Source: Pseudoalteromonas sp. S2755 (lineage in GTDB: Bacteria; Pseudomonadota; Gammaproteobacteria; Enterobacterales; Alteromonadaceae). From it: DNA of 38,219 bases. Of the stretch, positions 34,518 to 38,219 are shown one piece after another. Both the position numbers and the translations under genes were made by a program. Position 1 is the first letter of the stretch, and the number at the start of each line of letters is the position of its first letter. The notes below the pieces were generated by a model. The model was not told where the DNA came from. It was given only the letters and a program-made list of their open reading frames with translations, and searched no databases. The stretch is taken from positions 1 to 38,219 of the forward strand of contig NZ_PNDS01000015.1 of assembly GCF_005886535.1 (NCBI RefSeq), read 5' to 3'.

Positions 34518-35144
34518 CTATAGTTGACTAGCTGCTTTTACCGCAGCTAGTAGCACGCTTTCATCCAATCTCACTTTGTAATTTGGGTTGGCATATTGAA
34601 ATTGGATCAAGCCTTTCTTATCGACTACAAATACCGCCGGCACCGGCAAGGCAACTTTATCGTTCCCCGCAAAATCAACGAAATTCACGCCCAACTTGTT
34701 GCGATAAGCAAGGGCTGTTTTATCATCTAGGAAATAGGCGAGACCTAACGCTTGGCTCATACGCATTTCGTTATCAGACAACAGTTGGTAGTGAGGGGAT
34801 TCAATTGTACTTTTTGCCAGCGCCTCAGGTGAGTCTGGTGCGATAGCAATAATTTGTGCCCCCATTTTAACAAGCTGTGGTTCAATTTCTTGGATCCCCG
34901 CGAGCTGTCTTGAACAGTATGGACACCAGCCACCACGATAAACCACCAGTACGGTGATATTTTCTTTATAGCGTGTCGCGAGGTCGACAGTGTTACCTGA
35001 CTTATCTTTGAGTTGTAATATAGGGGCATCAATGCCAGGAAGGAGTGGGCTTACTTGCTCAGGTGCTGCGGCGATATTAGTGATTTCAGCTGCGCTGACA
35101 AAGGCTGAGCAAGCCAAAGCAAGCGATAAAATAAAATGGCGCAT
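34518..35144 (-). CDS. exported peroxiredoxin-like (AhpC/TSA) protein
   Basis: A 208-aa thioredoxin-fold protein with a signal peptide (cleavage near VSA-A, residue 18). The active site is GGWCPYCSRQL, with C74 and C77. The CxxC arrangement is of the redoxin/AhpC-TSA type-2 group rather than the T-x-x-C of typical 2-Cys peroxiredoxins. It has DFAGNDKVALPVPAVFVVDKKG near the C-terminus. It probably reduces peroxides or disulfides in the periplasm. It is a single gene convergent with cti. A physiological link with membrane stress is only suggestive. Confidence 0.85.
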   Translation of the reverse strand: MRHFILSLALACSAFVSAAEITNIAAAPEQVSPLLPGIDAPILQLKDKSGNTVDLATRYKENITVLVVYRGGWCPYCSRQLAGIQEIEPQLVKMGAQIIAIAPDSPEALAKSTIESPHYQLLSDNEMRMSQALGLAYFLDDKTALAYRNKLGVNFVDFAGNDKVALPVPAVFVVDKKGLIQFQYANPNYKVRLDESVLLAAVKAASQL

Positions 35145-35258
35145 AAAAAGTTCCTAGGGTTTCAAGTTGATATCGACTCAGAAGACCTAAGCGCTGGCGA
35201 AAATCTTTCACTTCGGTATGATATCGCTCGTAATTGATTTCCATGAAGAGAGAGCACA

Positions 35259-35879
35259 ATGTCTGCAAACATCACTAAGCTTGTGGTTATGCTAGAAATG
35301 CAACATGCCATGAATACCAAAGTACACCAACAATGGTTTGAACAAGGGTTTGAATGGTACCGCGCAATTTGGGTTGAGTGTGCAGAAATGCTAGATCACT
35401 ATGGTTGGAAATGGTGGAAAAAGCAAACGCCAGATACTGAACAAGTGATTTTAGAGCTAGTGGATATTTTTCATTTTGGCTTGTCTTTACGTATCGATGG
35501 CGAAACATCATTTGAGCAATTAGCGACTCAGTTAGAAGCTGAATTGGCAAAGCCAACTACCGCAGAGGACTTCAAGGAAACCCTTGAATTGCTTGCAAGT
35601 GCGGCTGTGACCAAACGCGAGTTTGATGCCCATGCGTTTGCGGGGTGTATGCAGCAAATCGGGATGTCTATTGATGACCTATACCGTGGATATGTCGGTA
35701 AAAACACGCTTAACTTTTTCCGCCAAGACCATGGCTATAAGGATGGTTCTTACATCAAGGTATGGAATGGCCAAGAAGATAACGAACACTTAGTCGAAGT
35801 GGTGAAAAGCCTTGATACAGCGCACCCAGACTTCAAAACACACGTGTACGACGGCTTAAAAGCTCGCTACCCAGCTTAA
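35259..35879 (+). CDS. dimeric (all-alpha) dUTP diphosphatase
   Basis: A 206-aa all-alpha NTP pyrophosphatase of the dimeric dUTPase type. It has the metal-binding helices WVECAEM (E40, E43) and ELVDIFHF (E66, D69), then GYVGKNTLNFFRQDHGYKDGSY, which carries the K-N and Q-D-x-G-Y-K-x-G residues contacting dUTP in Leishmania, trypanosome and phage enzymes. It hydrolyses dUTP to dUMP and pyrophosphate, keeping uracil out of DNA. This form is common in Alteromonadales and Vibrionaceae beside or instead of trimeric Dut. The start lies about 20 bp after a possible AGAG site; an earlier start is not available. Its stop shares TTAA with the convergent gene. Confidence 0.9.
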   Translation: MSANITKLVVMLEMQHAMNTKVHQQWFEQGFEWYRAIWVECAEMLDHYGWKWWKKQTPDTEQVILELVDIFHFGLSLRIDGETSFEQLATQLEAELAKPTTAEDFKETLELLASAAVTKREFDAHAFAGCMQQIGMSIDDLYRGYVGKNTLNFFRQDHGYKDGSYIKVWNGQEDNEHLVEVVKSLDTAHPDFKTHVYDGLKARYPA

Positions 35880-36541
35880 TCTATAATAGGTAGCAAGGTA
35901 CGGTAATCGGAGACTGAGAGGTATTCAGTGATCTCTCGCTCTGGTTGCCGACTATCAGGATTCGCAACAGCAAGCAAATGGCCAATACCAAACTCTTGCG
36001 CAGCATTTAACACGCTAATGCTATCGTCCACAAATAAAGTGCGGGACTTATCAAAGCCCAAATCACGCTCTACCTGTTGCCACAACATTTGACTTTCCTT
36101 ACTTACGCCATATTCATGGGTTGAAACCAATTTGTCGAGATACTTATCGAATTGGGTACGCTCAATTTTCAAACTTAGACTGTTTGGGTGAGCGTTGGTC
36201 AACAAGATAAGCTGTTTTCCGCTCTCTCTTAAGGCCTCTAAAAACGCTGGTACATCCTCACGAATGGAGATCAAGTGTTGTACTTCACGTTTAAGCTCCA
36301 TAATAGGGAGCTGTAGTTGCTCCTGCCAATAATCTAGGCAATACCATTCTAACTGGCCCATTACCGCGTCATAACGCGCGAGGATGTCGGCCCTTGCAGC
36401 CTCAAGGGTTAAGCCTTGACGTTTTGCGTGTGCCTTAGGCACGACGTCGAGAAAAAAGTGATTATCAAAATGGAGGTCGAGTAATGTGCCATCCATATCT
36501 AACAAAACGGTATCGATATTTGACCAATTTAGCATAGGCAT
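35876..36541 (-). CDS. yrfG: HAD-family GMP/IMP nucleotidase (YrfG type)
   Basis: A 221-aa HAD hydrolase. Motif I is DMDGT (15-19), motif II LLTNAHP (about 113-119), motif III a lysine around 143, and motif IV FVDDSISVLNAA (about 169). The long helical cap after FDNHFFLDVVPKAHAKRQGL and its size match YrfG, which dephosphorylates GMP and IMP. In E. coli and relatives yrfG lies next to nudE, as here (divergent, 55 bp apart), which supports the name. An alternative start two codons later (36535) is equally possible. Confidence 0.9.
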   Translation of the reverse strand: MPMLNWSNIDTVLLDMDGTLLDLHFDNHFFLDVVPKAHAKRQGLTLEAARADILARYDAVMGQLEWYCLDYWQEQLQLPIMELKREVQHLISIREDVPAFLEALRESGKQLILLTNAHPNSLSLKIERTQFDKYLDKLVSTHEYGVSKESQMLWQQVERDLGFDKSRTLFVDDSISVLNAAQEFGIGHLLAVANPDSRQPEREITEYLSVSDYRTLLPIID

Positions 36542-36596
36542 TTAACTTCAAAGGCTTTATGATTAGGTTATTCGCCATGATAGCAAATAATGATCT

Positions 36597-37160
36597 ATGT
36601 CACATAAAAAGCATCCCACACCACCAGAAATTTTAGCTTGCGACGTCGTGGCTAAAAGCAAATTGTTCACGGTAGAAGCACTTTCGTTATCTTTTTCGAA
36701 TGGCGAACAGCGAGAATACGAAAGAGTCCGTGGCGGTGGCCGTGGCGCAGTAATGATCGTGCCCATAACTGCTGATAATGAGCTATTATTAGTGAGAGAG
36801 TACTGTGCAGGAACACATGACTATCAACTCGGCTTTCCCAAAGGGCTAATTGACCCAGGCGAAACCCCGGTGGAAGCGGGCAACCGAGAGCTAAAAGAAG
36901 AAGTGGGTTTTGGTGCAAATGCTTTCTCTGAACTCAAAGTAGTGTCACTGGCACCGAGTTACTTTAATGCCAAAATGCATATTTTGGTCGCTAGTGAACT
37001 TTACCGTGAACAGCTTGAAGGTGATGAGCCAGAGCCACTGGTAGTAGTGAAGTGGCCGTTAGATAAATTATATGACCTGTTGCACCAAGAGGACTTTACC
37101 GAAGCAAGAAGTGTCGCTGCACTACTGTTATTAAAAGCACATTTGAATCTGGAGGCGTAA
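36597..37160 (+). CDS. nudE: ADP-compound Nudix hydrolase NudE
   Basis: A 187-aa Nudix enzyme of typical length. The Nudix box G83-x5-E89-x7-R97-E98-L-K-E-E-V-G-F is complete. The N-terminal RGGGRGAVMIVPI and REYCAGTHDYQLGFPKG match NudE. It cleaves ADP-ribose, NADH and diadenosine polyphosphates in the family. The cysQ start follows after a single base, and yrfG is divergent upstream; this yrfG-nudE-cysQ order is conserved in marine gammaproteobacteria. The gene products all handle nucleotide by-products. Confidence 0.95.
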   Translation: MSHKKHPTPPEILACDVVAKSKLFTVEALSLSFSNGEQREYERVRGGGRGAVMIVPITADNELLLVREYCAGTHDYQLGFPKGLIDPGETPVEAGNRELKEEVGFGANAFSELKVVSLAPSYFNAKMHILVASELYREQLEGDEPEPLVVVKWPLDKLYDLLHQEDFTEARSVAALLLLKAHLNLEA

Positions 37161-37161
37161 A

Positions 37162-37965
37162 TTGCAGTCCTATTTAGAGCCTTGCATCGCACTGGCAAAA
37201 CGTGCCGGTGAAGCCATTATGGCAATTTATCAAGCTGATGATATTGGTAAAAAAGAAAAGTCTGACCACACTCCTGTTACTGCCGCAGATCTGGCATCTA
37301 ATGAGATCTTAATGGCGGGTCTTGCTGAAATAGCACCTGACATTCCGGTAATGTCTGAGGAAACACCAATTCCACCATTGAGTGAGCGACAAGACTGGCA
37401 GCGCTACTGGTTACTCGACCCTATGGATGGCACTGGGGAGTTTATTCTTGAAAGTGGTGACTTTGCCGTCAATATTGCGCTCATCGAAAATAATCATCCT
37501 GTGTTAGGCGTCATTTATTGGCCATCTCAAGGACTGACATATTACGCCAGCAAAGACGAAGGCGCGTTTAAACGTAGTGACTCAGGCGAAAGTAAGCGTA
37601 TCTTCGTCTCGCCAAGAGAAACGCTGACATTGGCTGTAAGCCGCAGACAAAAGCTTGAAGCGGTAAGCCAGTACTTAAATAGTCAGTTCGACACAGTGGC
37701 ACTTGGTTCATGTTCATTAAAAGCCTGCATTATCGCAGAAGGTAAGGCGGATTGTTTTTTACGAGTAGGGCCAACGGGAGAGTGGGATACTGGTGCGTCA
37801 CAAATCATCGTCGAAGAAGCCGGGGGCTGTATTACCGATGCTGAGTTTAACCCGCTGACCTACAATCGACGAGAAACTACCGAAAACCCAGACTTTATTG
37901 TTATGGGGCACCCCGATTGGCAATGGCAAAAGTTGATCAGCCCACATCATCGAACGATAGAATAA
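37162..37965 (+). CDS. cysQ: 3'(2'),5'-bisphosphate nucleotidase CysQ
   Basis: A 267-aa member of the inositol-monophosphatase family. Metal ligands are in SEET (E66, E67) and LDPMDGTGEF (85-94), and the C-terminal motif is GEWDTGAS. It hydrolyses PAP from sulfate assimilation and related 3'-phosphoadenosines. The start codon is TTG; GGAGG six bases upstream supports it, and no in-frame ATG lies nearby before the family N-terminus. It follows nudE by one base, so the two are one transcript. Length is close to E. coli CysQ (246 aa) with a slightly longer tail. Confidence 0.95.
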   Translation: MQSYLEPCIALAKRAGEAIMAIYQADDIGKKEKSDHTPVTAADLASNEILMAGLAEIAPDIPVMSEETPIPPLSERQDWQRYWLLDPMDGTGEFILESGDFAVNIALIENNHPVLGVIYWPSQGLTYYASKDEGAFKRSDSGESKRIFVSPRETLTLAVSRRQKLEAVSQYLNSQFDTVALGSCSLKACIIAEGKADCFLRVGPTGEWDTGASQIIVEEAGGCITDAEFNPLTYNRRETTENPDFIVMGHPDWQWQKLISPHHRTIE

Positions 37966-38030
37966 ATAACGGCTTAAGTTTAAGGTTGTGGGATTTTTGC
38001 GCACTTGAATTGTTTTAAGCATTAAATCCC

Positions 38031-38058
38031 TTGCAATAAAATTTTAATCCATTATTAT
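38031..38058 (+). promoter_or_regulatory. stable-RNA-type promoter
   Basis: TTGCAA (38031-38036) and TATTAT (38053-38058) are 16 bp apart, and the -10 is followed by the GC-rich discriminator GCGGCC, typical of stringently controlled tRNA and rRNA promoters. It is about 35-40 bp upstream of the tRNA-fMet-like sequences. Confidence 0.65.
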
Positions 38059-38100
38059 AGCGGCCTCTTGAAAAGGAAGTCCTTTTTAAGAATTTACAGG

Positions 38101-38192
38101 CGCGGGATGGAGCAGAATGATAAATCATTCGTCGTACTCGCTAAACCTGGAAAGAATCGAAGGTCGTCGGTCCCCGACGAAGAATAGATTCA
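38101..38192 (+). pseudogene. scrambled tRNA-fMet-like copy
   Basis: It begins with the tRNA-fMet 5' sequence CGCGGGATGGAGCAG and later contains CGAAGGTCGTCGGT (38158-38171), as in the anticodon-to-T-arm part of tRNA-fMet. The middle differs and is longer, the CAT anticodon loop is absent, and there is no 3' acceptor half or CCA. New hairpins are present: GAATGA-TAAA-TCATTC (38115-38130), and TCGTCGG-TCC-CCGACGA (38064 + 100 to 38180, i.e. 38164-38180) enclosed by GAATC/GATTC. It is likely a decayed tRNA copy that is still transcribed from the upstream promoter. Confidence 0.6.
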
Positions 38193-38206
38193 CAAAAATA
38201 TACAGG

Positions 38207-38219
38207 CGCGGGATGGAGC
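38207..38219 (+). tRNA. 5' end of a probable tRNA-fMet, cut by the window edge
   Basis: CGCGGGATGGAGC is the first 13 bases expected of initiator tRNA-fMet, including the unpaired C1 characteristic of initiators. The rest lies outside the window, so intactness cannot be checked. Confidence 0.55.

Larger units (their letters stand above)
38095..38219 (+). repeat. 19-bp direct repeat, two copies
   Basis: TACAGGCGCGGGATGGAGC occurs at 38095-38113 and again at 38201-38219, 106 bp apart; the second is cut by the window end. The last 13 bases equal the 5' end of bacterial tRNA-fMet, so this reflects a tandem tRNA array including the leader TACAGG. Confidence 0.85.

Noticed and set aside
1..38219. 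CRISPR array or prophage
   Set aside because: No regularly spaced repeats and no structural phage genes were seen anywhere in the window.

Overview
The window looks like chromosomal DNA of a marine gammaproteobacterium, most like Pseudoalteromonas or a close relative in Alteromonadales. This is judged from protein resemblance and gene order (split glnA / glnLG, CheV and CheW-CZB proteins, Cti, DUF3015-DUF4105, CsgG-like/DUF4810/DUF799), not from a database search. Most of it is ordinary core genome. The accessory part is about 4.7 kb at 7106-11821.

Layout. (1) 1-5540, nitrogen control: glnG and glnL overlap by 4 bp on the minus strand behind a promoter that carries an NtrC site. Two small envelope genes follow, then glnA with a sigma-54 promoter and two upstream NtrC sites. 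(2) 5660-12364, a decayed MacB/FtsX-type ABC exporter locus on the minus strand. It retains the N-terminus of a first permease, an in-frame permease-ATPase chimera without a Walker A motif, and the N-terminal stub of a second permease. (3) Inside the first permease gene lies a precise 4716-bp insertion flanked by the 7-bp direct repeat TTTTGAA. It carries a BfiI-like type IIS restriction endonuclease (phospholipase-D fold), two overlapping amino-methyltransferases convergent to it, and a degenerate tRNA-Leu(CAA)-like structure whose anticodon loop is the same heptamer (TTCAAAA on the minus strand). Removing the insert restores the permease reading frame exactly. No recombinase is encoded in it.

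(4) 12365-21930: typA (plus strand), then convergent genes for a CheW-CZB chemotaxis adaptor, a periplasmic binding protein, tmcA, uvrD (with a LexA-like box) and cheV. (5) 22053-26825: a two-TM K+ channel with RCK domain overlapping a tiny membrane protein, an EVE-domain protein, tesB, and a three-lipoprotein CsgG-like/DUF4810/DUF799 operon. (6) 26830-30860: DUF4105 and DUF3015 envelope proteins, a two-domain VOC protein and a small solute-binding-like protein. (7) 31018-37965: a short-chain dehydrogenase, a 123-aa unknown abutting the periplasmic fatty-acid cis/trans isomerase gene cti, a secreted peroxiredoxin-like protein, dimeric dUTPase, a HAD nucleotidase (yrfG-like), nudE and cysQ. (8) 38031-38219: a stable-RNA-type promoter, a scrambled tRNA-fMet-like copy, and the first 13 bases of what is probably an intact tRNA-fMet gene cut by the window edge.

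The most interesting region is 7099-11821. It resembles a self-contained, recombinase-less restriction-modification element that entered a gene at a site matching the anticodon loop of tRNA-Leu(CAA) and carries a decayed version of that tRNA near one end.
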